From Breviolum minutum Mf 1.05b.01 (Eukaryota > Sar > Dinophyceae > Suessiales > Symbiodiniaceae), in assembly GCA_000507305.1 (NCBI GenBank), contig DF239765.1, forward strand, positions 90,874 through 154,873: DNA of 64,000 nt, read 5' to 3'. The stretch's first letter is position 1. Every line of letters begins with the position of its first letter. Shown piece after piece: positions 45,352 through 58,970 of this stretch. A program made the translations under genes and the position numbers. The notes beneath the pieces were generated by a model. The model was given only the letters and a program-made list of their open reading frames with translations, was not told where the DNA came from and ran no database searches.

Positions 45352-48300
45352 TCACTGAAGGTTTCCAGCCTCCAAGAGAGCTACTGCCTGCTGTTCCCCA
45401 GAATTGCTGAGTTCACAAGCTCCAAATGCTGCTTCTAAAGCAAGGATGTCAGGTGGCATTTGTTGTTCCAGCATGGTGCTCAACAACCAGCAACACAACT
45501 GCCATTCTACACTCTTGCGTGCCACTGCAGCCAGGGCATTCCAAGTGACTTGGGTAGCCTTCAACTGGAAGCAAGAAATCCCAAGGTTCAAGAGTTCCAC
45601 AGCATCTTTCCACTGCTGACTCCATGACAAGGCACTGATCCCAGAATTGACCGCCAGGATGCTTGTCTCTAATCTTTGTTGTGGTAATGCCGCAAGCATC
45701 TTGATGGACAAATGCCAGGTATTTTGCCCCTCACATGCACTGACTGCTGCATTTACAGACACGGCATCACGGGCAAATAAAAGATGACCATACAAGAAAT
45801 GTAGGGATAATTGCCACTCATCTGAAAGTCCACAAATATTCACCAGCGCTCCCCTTGTAAACTCATCTGCTTGCACTCCTCGATGATACAACTCCTCAAG
45901 TAACCTTGCTGAAGAAGTCCAGCTGTGTCCCTGCAGGCTCTTTGTTGGCGCTGTCGATAATGAGCTGTGCGACTTGGGCTACAGGCAAAGTAATAACTCA
46001 TAGGTTGAAAAAATAACATCAACCAACTAATATCATCACTACCTGCTTTGTCTCGGGTAGAATTCAACAAGGTTCTGGAAATCATGAGTCATTTTGTATT
46101 TTTTCAATTGATCTTTTTGTAAATGTAAACTTTTATTGACTCAGCACTTAGTGCCAAATAAACAATCAAAATCCCACCAGGCAAAAGTGATTAGGTGACA
46201 GTTCTGAGATTTACAGTAGATTAAAATTGTCAACACAATGAAATCGAACAACTCCCACATTTGAAGCAACAACAAAATCTGAATTTTCCAAGTTCTGTTC
46301 TGTTCCTCTTTTTTTTCTGGACCTTCGCCAACTCACAGTTCGGTTGTTCGCACCTGTCCACATGTTGCAATTGCTGCGTTGCAAATTGTGAGACCTCACA
46401 ACATCGCTGCATCGCTGAATGGAAAACACAGGTACAGGACCCAACAAATAAAGCGCTAGCATCTGAATTCCACCAGTTCTGGGTGTGCCACTGTAGTTCA
46501 AACTGCGCCTTGGTTCCTGAATATGTTGTAATGCCTGACAAGCTTGCAAAACAACAAGATTTGTGACGAAGTCTGCAGTGTTTCCATGAGCGGGGTTTTC
46601 TCAAATGGCTTTGTTGTTGAGGCACGGAATCACACCATCATTATGCATTATTCCATGCTCGCCAATTTGGATCATATTCCCCAAGCAGTGCTTCAAAAGA
46701 AAGAAGAATGAAAGCATCCCCGTTTCATCTGCAAACGATGACCTCTTCCCAACGGCGGCTTCTGGAGCCAGCAGAGAGGATCTGAGAAGTTTCAGCAATT
46801 CACAAATGAGAAACAAAAAAAAACACTCCAGGATGAAGATACCGGACTCCTGTGGAAAAGCTTGAAAAGTATAATATCAGTATATCCAACTTTGAGAGGC
46901 CCCAGCAGCAGTCTTCTCCGCTGTGCCGGGAGGAAGTCCCCGAGTTTCCATGGCAAAAAAGCAATTGTAGGCCTCAACTGCCCCAACAAATTCAAGGTTT
47001 TCTTGTACATGTCAATGGTTGGGGTTATACCTGCAAGTGAATAACATCTTTTTCCATCTTTATGATTGCCATCATCTCTGTCTTCCGTGCTAGATTGGGT
47101 CAAAACTGCTGAGCACCAGGCCTGTTCCCATTTGGAGACATACTCATATGCGGTAAGAACCTCACGAAAAAAATCCTCCCAGCCGTTCCTCGAATCGGTG
47201 GTGTTTTTGTTAAGATTCTGGCAGATGTGTAGGTCACGGAATCAGGCCTTGGAAACTGCAGCTTCATGATACACCACTGACCGAAACTTCCCCTCAAGCC
47301 CTGAGCACCCCGACTGACAATGATGCTGTAAGGTGAGAAACACTTCCAAAGCTGCTCTCCATTGGCCTGCAGCAACTTTGCCCCAGCAACCCTGTTTGAA
47401 CAAATCATTCAAACAACAGTTGAAGTCCGTAGAAACACTTCAACAAGAAAGCTACATTTCTATCATGATCTAACTAGTGTTGCTTTTGCATAGCTGCATT
47501 TAATGCCCTCCTTCCCTGGCATCCTGTATGTACCTTTGCTTTATAATTTCATATTATAATTTCCCAATTCTCAATCTAAGAGATGGACGCGAATGCGCAC
47601 AAGCGCTAATGGCAGCATTGAAAGCCACCAGGTTTGGTTGTGGACCAACCTTAGAGTTGGAAATTCCGGGAGGGCGAACACAGGTGGAACACTTCCCATC
47701 TCTGCTTTTCATCTCTTCGGAAGCACCTCAAGCATGCCTTCTAAAAGAGCCAATGCTTGTTCCCACTCCTGCAAATTCATCGCAGATTCATTTAATTGTC
47801 ACGACTTGTCACAATTTCTATACCTGTCTCGAAGAGGTCCTGCCCCTCATCGCATGCACTGATCATACTTGAGCAAACGATCTCATTTAGGCGCACCTCT
47901 TGGAAGTGACAAATCCAAAAGAAATGGTGCGTTTTAGGTCATTTTGATGCATTTTGCATCTAATGAATCTGCCAAAATCAGTGATTGGATCATCCATGAT
48001 CAGCTTTCAGCCTTGCATCTGGCAGCTTCTCCCAATAGGCACACTGCATGTTGCCACCTGAGGCTGCAAAAGCGATGCAGCGATGCTACCGGGCGACTTG
48101 TCAATCTTTCTCAGCTCCAAACTGTGTACCTCTTGCAAATGCTCTTGCTCCTGCCTCAGTTTCTGTAAATCACAGTCAAACATCCCTGGTTCAACAAAAA
48201 CAGAAAGAACTAGTTTACTCATCCAATCATAGAAATTTGGATATGCAAACCTCCAAGGTCTGCACGCCAAAGGTCATCACATTGGGCCTTTTTTTTTTAG

Positions 48301-51300
48301 AAACAAACTCTGCTCAACATCGCCACAAACTCCATGGCCCCCAATGATTTGAGGCATCGGCGCAATTCCACTAAACAGCAAAGCCAAGGCCTAGCAAAGG
48401 AAAATCGTTTGAAACCAAAGATCACGTCGATGCTCCAATATTTTTGAGTGATGATGTCTGGAGTCTGGAGTTGTTTGTTGTATGTCAAGACCGACAAGAC
48501 CCTGACAGATTCCCAAGAACTCTTACTCGCACAGGCATCAATAGCAGTTGTCACAGCAACTACTCCTGGGTTCCTGCAACATCAGCAAGGACATGATTCG
48601 ACGTGCGTGTGAACATGCCAATTACTTCACTGATCATTTTCCTGGATGCCAAAGCTATTGCCAATGTCCAGTCACTAGCAGCCTGACCTAGGATCCAGTG
48701 CTGCTACAATCTATGCTTGGCAAACAAACTACATTTGTGTCACTACTTAAAGTCATGCACAGAAATGGACAACAAGTGACAGAAGGCAAATCGAATCAAT
48801 ACAATTAATATACTGTAATATCATGTAATATCTTAATAGATATGTATGAACTATGATAAATATGTACCAGTATATAGAGTATGCATTGTACATTAGATAT
48901 CGCATCGATCTGAGCTCAAACATTACTATGCACTCTGAGGGCCTGACAGGCACTGATCTGTATGTTCTGGGTCACTTCATCTGGCTGCAGACCTACTCAA
49001 TTCACAGAGATCACCAGCTCCCGATACCACCACAAAGGAGCAACTACTAGTGGCATTGATGGCAGGTTTTGCAGGAATTCAATGGAATTCAGCCATCAAC
49101 CCTACGATAATAACGTGAAAAGTGTACATTAAGATTAAGGAGCTGGCCCTTCATTTGAAGAATAGCACACAGCCATACTGCCAAAGGCCAACCTGCATCT
49201 GACATCTATGTCAAGCAAAGCCATGGTTGAAAGGTGCATCTCTTGATTGTCCTGAAGCCCTGAGAATTTGCTTACGTACACCCCCCACTCCATTTTCGTT
49301 CAGGTTCCGGACATGCTGCTTCGATCGTCGTGGTGGCAACCTTTCAAAACTTGCTTCGAGGTGTTGACGTGTAACAAAACCCTCAAAAGATCAAAAACAA
49401 GTGAAACCTGCACAACGTCTTGAGGGAAGGTGTCTAGAACTCTAAGCCCCTGTATTTGTCTGGGATTTCGTCTCTTTCTTGCAAGGCTGCATAACGTAAT
49501 AGATACCTTCACAAATTTTGCCAGGTCGACCGTGTTGAATGTAACTGCGTTTGCTGCTGGAAGTCCTTCTCTGTCAGGCCTCAAATGCTGTTGATTCCAA
49601 CGAGTCATGCACCACTTGGTAGGGCCACAATATGTCAAAACGCTTTAAGTAGCGATTTTTTGTGATCTCTTTCCACGTTGAATTGGTGGAGGGTATTGTC
49701 CATGATACCAGTATGATATCTCAACTCTCCGCTCAGCCAGCAACCCACACATGTTTCGAAGTAGCTTGAACGACAAATCCTTAGACCCCATGACACGACT
49801 TGTGGCACTGTTTTTGGAAGGATGAGATTGAGAAGCCAAGTTTGACTAGACTTTTGAAGCCACCCTGGCGCCAAAATGCTGAGCTGCCTACCCACCTTTT
49901 GCCCCTGCCAACTGCACCCAAAGCAGCGTTGCAAGTAATGATGCTTGGTGCTGGCCCATACCTCCTGTGACAACGCCCAAATCGCAGGGAGAAAAAAAAA
50001 GAACAAATTGACAACATCTGTCCTCATCAATCCAAACAGCAGTACTGAGTCTATCCATCCTTAGTGAATCAAAAAACATAGATTGGAGTGGAAACAAGAA
50101 TGCATCAGTGACCTTGGGATGTTTTGGCATTGCACAAATCGCATGTCGAGTTGTCTGTGTTGCTGGCTGCTTGGCCTTCCACAACCACTGATACCTTGGA
50201 TACATTCATGATTTCAACACCATGCCGTACTTGTATAATATTTATATATATTCACATAGATTGATGATTGAAATAGCATTGTAAGAAAGGCCTCAAATGG
50301 CAACTAGAGTTTGTGCAAATGGATGACACTTGTGAACTCACAACACAAATTTGTCACAAGCTCAGGAGCAAGCAGCATGTGTAGGAGAACGCATCTGGAA
50401 CGTATCCGACCAGCCGTCCCTAAGTTCGCTCCGTGAGATTCACAAATCAAACCTTTCAAGAGTCACACAGGATGTTTCGCACAATACCAGTGCCTGCTTC
50501 AATTCCGCTTTCGGATGGGTGCCAAGCTTCTTAACAGTAATATGATGTAATATGTTTAGTACATACAAATATACAAATCACAAGAATATGTTAAGACTGC
50601 TAAGATCTAAAATATTGTATTTGTATGTATTTATTATACTAAGCATACTTACCTAAGCATACTTACCAACAAATCTTGCTATCAAGGCCCAAGCCTGGTT
50701 CATTAGTTGAAGAGCTTGCATCCACTTGGATGCCTGCATCAAAATGCTTGACGCAGCAGGAGCTCTGATAAGGACATGTTTGCGGACACGGCTAATCTAT
50801 GTTTCCAATCCTGACACTAAACACATCAAACAAAAAACATCATATCATCTAGCAGAAATGAAGGCTTTACCCAGTAGAAAGTTTTCAGATCTGGCTTGTT
50901 AAACATTCTTATCATTCTTGCAATCAGATCCATGCGTTCCTTGGAATGTCAGAATCCTGGAAGAAATGGTTGCTGACCTTGCAGCCTTCATGCATTCCAA
51001 TCTGGAGGTTGAGTGGTATGATTGCTTACAAACAATGTCTCCAGCCTTTTCGCAAGCTGACATGACCTTGCAACATGTCACATGATGATCATGATGTCAC
51101 ATGTATGTTCTGTGTCAACATTTTCCCACAAAACGAAACCATACAAAGCCAACAGGTGAACTCTGGGATGCTGTTGATTTTACACAACAAAACCTCTTGA
51201 AAATTGCATCCCCAGTGGCAGCATTTCTGAGAATACTGTCTGGTTGCGCCTTTGATCTCTCCAATTCCTGGGAAAAACTAGGGACAATGCTAAGCCGGCG

Positions 51301-51420
51301 CGAGAAAAATACCAGTCGTGTTGGATTGGTTACTACTTGTAGATTGGATCGTCACTTCATGCCAGTCCTCCAAACATGCTATAGCTTCCTGCCACCGTAG
51401 ATCGCGTCCGAGTCGGCTGA
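45352..51420 (-). CDS. Second PPR locus, multi-exon
   Basis: PPR-type fragments run along the - strand. The best is 45900-45352: VQADEFTRGALVNICGLSDE, then RDAVSVNAAVSACEGQNTWH, SILAVNSGISALSWSQQWKD and TQVTWNALAAVARKSVEWQL, four or five repeats of the dinoflagellate W..A..LL type ending at a stop or donor. Others: about 46410-46375 (TICNAAIATCG), 47385-47300 (QWRAALEVFLTLQHH), 47785-47730 (NLQEWEQALALLEGMLE), 48554-48430 (TTAIDACASKSSWESVRVL), 48690-48590 (AASDWTLAIALASRKM), 49960-49900 (PSIITCNAALGAVG), 50760-50690 (ASKWMQALQLMNQAW), 51080-51035 (CKVMSACEKAGD) and 51420-51340 (RWQEAIACLEDWHEV). The spacing allows one very long gene with widely spaced exons or two adjacent genes. Likely organelle RNA factors. 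Ends were not resolved. Confidence 0.68.
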
Positions 51421-53181
51421 TCTGTGCCTGCAAAAAAGCACCATATGACGTGAGATTCACATCCATCATCCTTGTATGATATTGTCAGAGCTTCACAAAG
51501 ATATTGTATGAGTCAATGATTGATAATTATAAAATCGTATCAAATCTCTGGAAAGCAATCCCCCCCAAAAGCAACAAAAACCAATCATTTCGCAGTCAGG
51601 ATGCAGTTGCGGCGGCAAAACTCCGTGCAGCTTGAGGTTGAGCTCGTGGCAGGCTCCTTCACTGTGTGTGTTTACACTTCCGGCTGAAAAACCAGCCTTT
51701 GCAACCAGACTTCTATCTAAACTTCTAAACTCCTGGCTGGTCCTAGCGATCATGACAGTTATGACATCTTGTTTTCTTATTGGGGTTTTCCCTTTTGCTC
51801 ATCTATGCAGCAAGTGGGATAGGCTGGGTGGGATTCCTGGCATTCGCCACATCTGCCATCGCCAAACACGGACTGATGCATGATCGGCTGTGGTGCTGTG
51901 GTGCACCCAACTTCTTCTCAGGCAATTCACATCTCGAACGCGGCTTTTGAGCGGCGGGAAACCCGACCAGCCGCGGGGATCGTCACCGATGACTTTTTGC
52001 TGTCGTATGAGTTGATAGCTGTTCAAAAAGCACACAGGAACCTCGTTCCAACTGCTCACAAGCTTGAGAATCACAGGAAATAACAGACCTGTGAAAATGC
52101 ACTGATACGTAACTAGCTATGTTTCAAGGATATATCAATGATATTGTTGTCTCATGTTTTCTCTTGCTTGGCTTGAGTCCTGGTCACTCCTGCTCAACTG
52201 CTTCAAAATTCTCGTTTCATCTCTTTTCGAAAGCCCCCAATCCATGATCCAGCCGCGTCTGGCCATGCTCTTACCAAGCCAAGAAATGTTTCTATGATTT
52301 CGATAAGCTTCCAATTAATCACATTTACCACTTACACCCACTTGGGTTGCAGTTCAACTCTTCAACCAACATGTCTGTCTTCTCACACAAAATTTGCCCA
52401 TCCCGCCAGCTATATGCAGCTATCTGTGAGTTGTTTTCTCAATTTTCATCCGTGATCATTCGACCAAGATGCCGAAATCGATGCAACATGATGCAGCCTT
52501 TAAGAGGTTACATCAACCTCTTCAAGCTTTGTACAGGCTGTCCACGATTACATTTAAAAAGTCCAGACTTTGTTGCATTTAAAAAATGACCAAGAATTCT
52601 CAACTGTAACAAGTATCAAACTGAGACGCCTTTTTTTGTTTGAACCTTTTGATGGAAAATGTGTGGAACAATAATCAATTGACAATCAATTTGTTGATGC
52701 CGATAGTATCATCCACATCATTTCCGACTTTCCGAAACCTCAAAGCCTGGTGCAATCATGGGGCACCTCGACCTAAAAGAGATGTGTTGCTTTGTTTCGA
52801 AGCATTTGGATGCCCGTGATGGAGAAGATCAACACCTCATTTTGAGCATAAAACTCAGGGAAAAACCCATGAAAAACCCGAAAGAGAATCAATGAGAACG
52901 GCTTGGAAAAGGCTTCCCGGCCATCATCACGAGGAATCCTAGCTGCAGCTGACAAGTGAGTTGGAAAATGTGTATCAGCTTGCAGCTGCTCCATGCTGTG
53001 CCTACGTAAACTGGGACGCTATCTTCAAGAATGTCCTGGAAGGGCCAAGGGAGCACCAAAACATGGGAGTTGTCATCTAAACGCAGAATACTGAAATCGG
53101 TGAGACAGCAAAAAAAACAGATAAGAAAGCAGAGTAAGAATTGTTATTAATACTTTGTGGACCGTTCTTGCAAAGTATATT
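51421..53181. other. Spacer or long introns
   Basis: Frames at 51493-51753 (-), 51632-51883 (+), 51799-52074 (-) and 52773-52994 (-) carry no motif. One - strand fragment near 53030-52990 (LEDSVPVYVGTAW) is protein-like. Nothing else is supported. Confidence 0.35.
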
Positions 53182-56100
53182 TCAAATTGGAAAAGCCTTT
53201 AGCAACTGTATTACTTCATGACAGAAGTGGCGCTCCTGGGCATCAAGCACAAGTTCTTTGTGAGGGACATGCTTGAATTCCACCACTCCCAAGATCTTGA
53301 TGGCATACCTCATCAGACATTGCAATGAAAATTCCCCTCGACCTGTGTGAACTACATCTAGAGATGGTGGATCTTAGATTGCCGAAAGGTAGAGTATGTC
53401 TTTCCTTGCATTAACTGTAAGGAAATATCTGAGGGTTAAACTGAAGAAAGCTGAAGTACTGCATCCATCGCAAATAGACTGGGCAATGGGCACAGCAATC
53501 TGATACTCTTAAGCTAGGTGCGAAAGCAAAACATCCGTCAATACCCATGGTTTGAAGCAAACCAAATATCCATAAATATGCAAGGCAACAGAAAGCGGCC
53601 TGGCATGTGGCTAACTGGAATGAATACTCCTGAAATCGCAAAGTTCCGACAGAGCTACATACCCCCGGCCCCCATAGCAACAAAGCATGTGTAAACATCA
53701 GGTAGAAACAAACTCCGCTCAGTCCTGAAAAGAGCATCTGGGGCACAAAAACCAAAGGCCTCGAAAAATTGTCATCAAAGTCACTTCCAGGATTGGGCTG
53801 AGTTTGAGATAGAGACAGAGACCTCCCAAATTCTCAGGTTATAACCCAACTGCTCCAGTTTCTCTAGGTTGTCGCACCTGGCCATGATGCCGTGGTGCCA
53901 TGTCACACCTTTTCAAAGGCCCATCTTTGAACTCATGGTATGGGGAACCCTACATGCTTCAACACGCTTCAAGCTGAGAAATTCCTGGTAAAACAAGGAG
54001 TCGAGCACTGCGCAGCTGATTGCAAGAGCCACAGAAACTGAACATACCTGAGTTTCACAGCTGATTCACAGCTGGGAGTTGGTCCAGTCTGGTGTTGAAT
54101 TCTGCTGGGACTCACAGTTTGTTTGAATTGCAGTATTTAAGTCAGCATGAAGCACTGAGGAAAAAAGTATTGCTTGATCTCCTCATCAATTCCGAAATTA
54201 GATAAATCATATACATATAAATGCACAGAGTAATGCCCTACACTGTTCCTGTGACATGGCATCATCATCCTGCAGGCCAGTAGCTGAAAGAAGAACGATA
54301 GTCCATAGCAATGCCCTGAGCGAAGAAGTGCCACTACGAGTAATATGATATGACTATATGGGAAAGAACCAGTGGATACGGATGGAAGAAATCCTACATT
54401 GGTTGATAGGTAGTTTATCCCATTATTTACAGATTTTATACATCCCAAGTGGTTGTTGGGGATTTCTTCCATTAACAGTATTATTAAAGGATACTGGTTG
54501 GTCTGAGAATTCAAGTCATCAAATAAGCGCAGCGCAAGAAGTTCCCATTCAAAGACCTAGCAGCAAGGTAGAGCTGAGAAACGGCATGAAACTAGCGTTT
54601 TTGCGAGTGCCCGACATTACCACATAGCACAATCCCAGCCTCAAAGGAACTCAAACGAAAACCAATAAAAAGTTGTCTCAGAGAGGAAAAATTGACAAAA
54701 ATGAAGCACAGAAAAAACCATCGAAAATGCTTAGGTGAGCACGTCATCAGTGACTGGACGAATACCAATGGAACCTGGGTCGCGTTTGCGAGTGTTTCAT
54801 GCACGAGTTGAAAGGTGAGTGTGAAGTCATACCTCGACAACCATTTTGGAAAGGTAGTACGGCAGAACACCTCGGCCCAAAGTTGTCTGGCTTTTGTCCA
54901 GCATGTTCCAAACAATGCCGCTTGCATTCATTTCCAATGCTTCTCTACCAAGACAAGCGTCTGTAGGTGCCGCTGCTGTACTCTCGCAGAAATACCTGCA
55001 CAGTCAAAACGACCAGTGTCTTTCGGTGGATGACCCGAAATTGAGAGCAACATCGATTTCAGTGTGGGGCACTGCTCGCTCCAAAGGGAATGTAAGGATG
55101 ACCGGCTGGCAGGCACTGCACAGGGATAGGCTCGGAACTCAACGTCACATGCCAAGTTTTTTGACTTTCCATATTGCTCAATGTGCAAAATCGGGCTTAG
55201 CCTGAACATAGCCACTAGTGCAACTTGGACCAAAGCATTGAAATGCCTCACTTCGAAACAGTGCACAAGCAGCAAAAGGTCATTTCAACAGTGCTTCCCT
55301 TGCCCTGAGGCCGCAACCATTCCAGCTTTCGTTTTCGCAAAGCAGTGACTTCAGCATAAGACAAGCCCGTCCACATCTGGTCAAAGATATTCTGGTCTTT
55401 GGTCTCCAAAATGGTTCGACCTGATTTTTTCCACATTTTCCGCGAATTTCCAGCAGGATCCAGTCGTATTCTCAGCCCTTGGCCCACGCCCTGAAAGACC
55501 AAGCCAAAAAGGAAGGTCAAAACCACTGAGAGGCAAACCCTGCAAGCTGCAAAAGCTCAGCTGACCAAACTTAGATTAGACTAAAATTATCTTAGATTCT
55601 GTTATTATTACCATGTTTTGCTTTGACAATATCTTTGATCTATATACGTAGTCTTAGTGTATATTGTTACCATATAACACGGATATACATCGTATATATT
55701 TGCACTTTTTTGCCAACTGGATTTTCTTGGTCATTGAATTAGGTCCCTGCCTCACAGCCAGAGTGGTGCGATCTCGAACGACTGCTCTCAACTCTCGCTT
55801 GGCCAACTGCTTTAACTGTTTGCCAAAGCTTTTCTGAACCTGAAAATTGAAGCCAACAATGTCCCTTCACAAGTTTTGAAGTGCATCTTACTGATATGAC
55901 TATCATAACTTCTACTATTAAATCTACAAATATCTAGAAAATGATAACCAATCAATGACACCCCAAGTACAATTTAATGATTGAATACCCTTTCGTTATC
56001 CTTCTCGGTTTGCCCTGTCCTCACGAATCTGAGTATTCCCACTGCGCTGGAGGAGGCAAAAAATGCTCTTCGTGCACGTCCTTTGGGAGTCCTACGTGGC

Positions 56101-58970
56101 AATTGGAATTTCCCATGCTTTGCTGCTATGTTTTGACATAAAAGTCTGCAATTTCTCCTGCAAAGCTCATGTTCATCTGTGACAGAGCCTTGGTCTATCA
56201 AATACACTTGTTTGTCCGCAAGCGCTTGTAAATTCCGGTTCACATCAATTCACCACTGCTTCTTGTCAGCCGTATTTGACAGCTGGCAAAATATATCAAA
56301 ATACTGCAATTAGCAAGTGAAAAGAATCCAAATACATAATTTGCAAACGTGTTGCTGCTGGAAAGGCCAGAGTCACTGTTTCGATGGGGCATTCCCTGGC
56401 AAGTCATCTCAATGTTTGAAACAGACTTTCACCACATGGCAGGAGAGAACGGGCCTCAATCTGCTCCTGGGTCCAAATCCAAATCAATTCATCTGTCTTT
56501 GTCTTGGGCTCCTGAGATCAACTGGATTTCGGTCCATCATTTAATTTGCAAGCTACATGCGGTCTATTAGACCACATTTAAGTGAGTCATGAAAGCTGCA
56601 AAATTTACAAAATGCATTCGGATGTCCGTCTGCATGATAAAAATGACAAAGTCAGCAGGATTGAAGCCGACTGGGCATGGATAGCCAACCTTCGGGAGTG
56701 CTTTTGCAGAGCTCTCTTGCAAGCAGCTTCGCGATGTTGGGCTTAGCTTATGAAGCTCTTTGGATGGTCATATGATTGAATCATGGATAGAATCATAATA
56801 GGTTGCAGATCTTTAAATAAATCTCTTCTTTCTTGAGAGGTCATTGGCTGCAGGATCTTTCGATAATTCCTTTTTGGTGCCTTGGTAAAGTAGCTTGCCA
56901 TCTGATCTCGGTCACCAGCCCACAGGCAATGACCACTACAAAGACCTTGGCACATGTCAGTATGCAAGTTTTGAAACTTGTCATCATGGATTAGGAACCA
57001 TTCAATATGACACTCTTTAAACGTCTTAAACTCTTTATAGTGGTGATAGCAGAGTCGGCATCAACCTGACTTCAGAATGTCAACTGAGTCAACTGCTCAA
57101 CAAATCTCAATCATTAAAACCATTAAGACCCTTGCAAATTACCTGGTCAATGAGCGCAAAAATCTCACTGCTTGGCTGGTGTAATGTACCTGGGACAAGC
57201 ATCAACAACAGATCTTCAGCTCAAAAGACATGAGAACACCATCTGAAAATCTTTGGCAACTGCCAACTGCCGTGCGGTCCAAACAGTTCAAGAAATCTAC
57301 CAAGGCCAAAGCAAATGACAGTACAACCTGCTTTGGCCAAGTCTGTAAGGACATTCATAACCTCAGAGTCTGAATCCTTCAAGCTGCTCCACTGTCATAG
57401 GGACATTCTCATCTTTGTTTGTTGTCTGTTTGCTCTTGCTAGAAAAAATCAATGATGAAATAACATATAAGCTTAGTACTTGATAGGCTGCAAAGGAATC
57501 CAGACCGCTGGTCCTTACAATTTGGGCAAGTACAACCAAGGATCTCAGGTGATGTGCTTAGTGCCAATGTGATTTCTTCAAGGCTTCCAACGGCTCGTCC
57601 AAGCACACAATATCAGGGCGAGTGATCAGTTCCACCTCCAGTTCTTGATTTCGTCCAATCTTCCAAACTTTGAGCTGTGACTTTCAAAAGAACATGTTAA
57701 ATAAGATATACAATCTCATTCCATATCATGTAATATCCTTGGAGTCTATGTAAACCAGCTAAACCAGTATTTAAGCAAGTAAACTTTAAGGACGCAACAG
57801 ATTGCCTCCACCAAAAGTCATCTCAGGTCACCACTCCAATGGCCGTCCTTTTTCGTTGACCTCCGGACAAGCCGTTGAGGACCGCGTTGCCAATGTACCT
57901 GGACTGGTATTCATCACAAGTTTCACAGTTTGGGCCTATGGTACAGGGGTCATAAAAAACAACCAACCCAAACAATGCACTTATTAAGATAAGGGTGAAA
58001 TTTGTGGAAATTTCTCAAAATCACCATACATGTGCTTTCTGTTATTTCACCCCCAAAACGGGTCATCTAATGACCCCCTGGTGGTACCATACCCTTCCTC
58101 CACTGTGAGGGCACGTGTGGGCACAACTTCGCAGTCCCAACGATCCTAAGAGCTCCGAGATCAGCTCCTTACGATCCTCCCGAGGACCAGAAAGGCGCAA
58201 CGAAGCGGAGAAACTCAAGGCCTCCAATGATGGACGCAGAAACATGCTCATATAATGCACACGTGGTTTCCATGTGGTTTCCACTGGTCTCTCATACTTT
58301 GGATGTTAATGTCTTGCCATACAAAAAGCATGTCCACCTCTGTGGGGGTTGAAGTGGCAAACATCTCATCTTTTTGCATCACCTCATTGGATGATTTGTC
58401 TGGTTTCACACATCTCTTCATGGTTCTGCCACGGTACCTTGGAGCCAACGTAGTTACTTAGTTGTTCCCTGAGTCGATGGCATATGCAATCCTTGATCTG
58501 ACCATACGGGGATCAACTCGTTGACCTGAAATCCAGACCTGGAGATTTTGTGAAATCTCATGATTTTCGGCGTCATGGCGATGCTGTAGATATCTTTAGA
58601 ATCTATGCAAAAAACCATAAATCTACGTCTTTTTACGTCAATGTTCATCAATTTTCCATGCTTCACCCCATGCTTCACACCTGTCCAGTGATCCTAATCC
58701 GATGGCGTTGTCCACCACTTTGTCTTCCAGCTAAGACCTTACGTCCAGATTGGAGGAAATTGCTGAGCATCCGAGATCGCCTTGGACCTGGGTATCCCCT
58801 GCATTCAGTAGGGTGGTCTTCCCAGACCCACTGGGTCCAAGGATGCAAGTCAGTTTTCCAGCCCTGGCGTAGATGTAAATCGTAAACGAATCTAAGATCT
58901 GTGGTGCTGATTTCGCCTGGCAGCTCCGCTGACGTTGGTCAGAATCTGAACTGCCTGCTCTGCAAAATAC
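53182..58970 (-). CDS. ABCG-type ABC half-transporter, multi-exon
   Basis: Membrane exporter with one nucleotide-binding domain before the transmembrane domain (ABCG/White type). In order: about 58960-58917 (VQILTNVSGAA), GC donor, 58863-58803 with Walker A (LTCILGPSGSGKTTLLN), GC donor, exon from 58737 (VLAGRQ), about 58390-58345 (Q-loop VMQKDEMFATSTPTE), 58240-58117 (EALSFSASLRLSGPREDRKE, GSLGLRSC), 57890-57830 (signature LNGLSGGQRKRTAIGVV), about 57645-57590 (Walker B ELITRPDIVCLDEP), about 57395-57330 (SEVMNVLTDLAKAG), about 57190-57140 (H-loop GTLHQPSSEIFALID), about 56915-56750 (GDRDQMASYFTK), about 56690-56625 (YPCPVGFNPADFVIFIMQT), about 55838-55742 (pre-membrane FGKQLKQLAKRELRAVVRDR), about 55525-55475 (VVLTFLFGLVFQGVG), about 54880-54835 (VLPYYLSKMVVE), about 53755-53720 (FVPQMLFSGL), about 53490-53445 (YLRWMQYFSFL) and a last exon ending with TGA 53184-53182 (RYAIKILGVVEF...HEVIQLLKAFPI). 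The N-terminus and some membrane exons are missing. Confidence 0.88.
54376..54484 (+). mobile_element. MITE-like palindromic element, copy B
   Basis: Inverted ends: left GGATGGAAGAAATCCTACA, right (reverse complement) TTAATGGAAGAAATCCCCAA. Shared internal words with copy A include GTTGATA, TTATCCCAT, ATTTAC and TTTTAT.CATCCCA, in the same order and spacing. It lies in an intron of the ABCG gene, in the opposite orientation to the gene. Confidence 0.8.
55974..56243 (-). CDS. Candidate exon within the ABCG gene
   Basis: The frame reads NRNLQALADKQVYLIDQGSV, then CRRNCRLLCQNIAAKHGKFQ and RRTPKGRARRAFFASSSAVG. Basic and coding-like; it lies between the NPADF exon and the pre-membrane exon, where ABCG proteins have a variable linker. 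Could be that linker or a retained intron frame. Confidence 0.35.
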   Translation of the reverse strand: MNRNLQALADKQVYLIDQGSVTDEHELCRRNCRLLCQNIAAKHGKFQLPRRTPKGRARRAFFASSSAVGILRFVRTGQTEKDNERVFNH

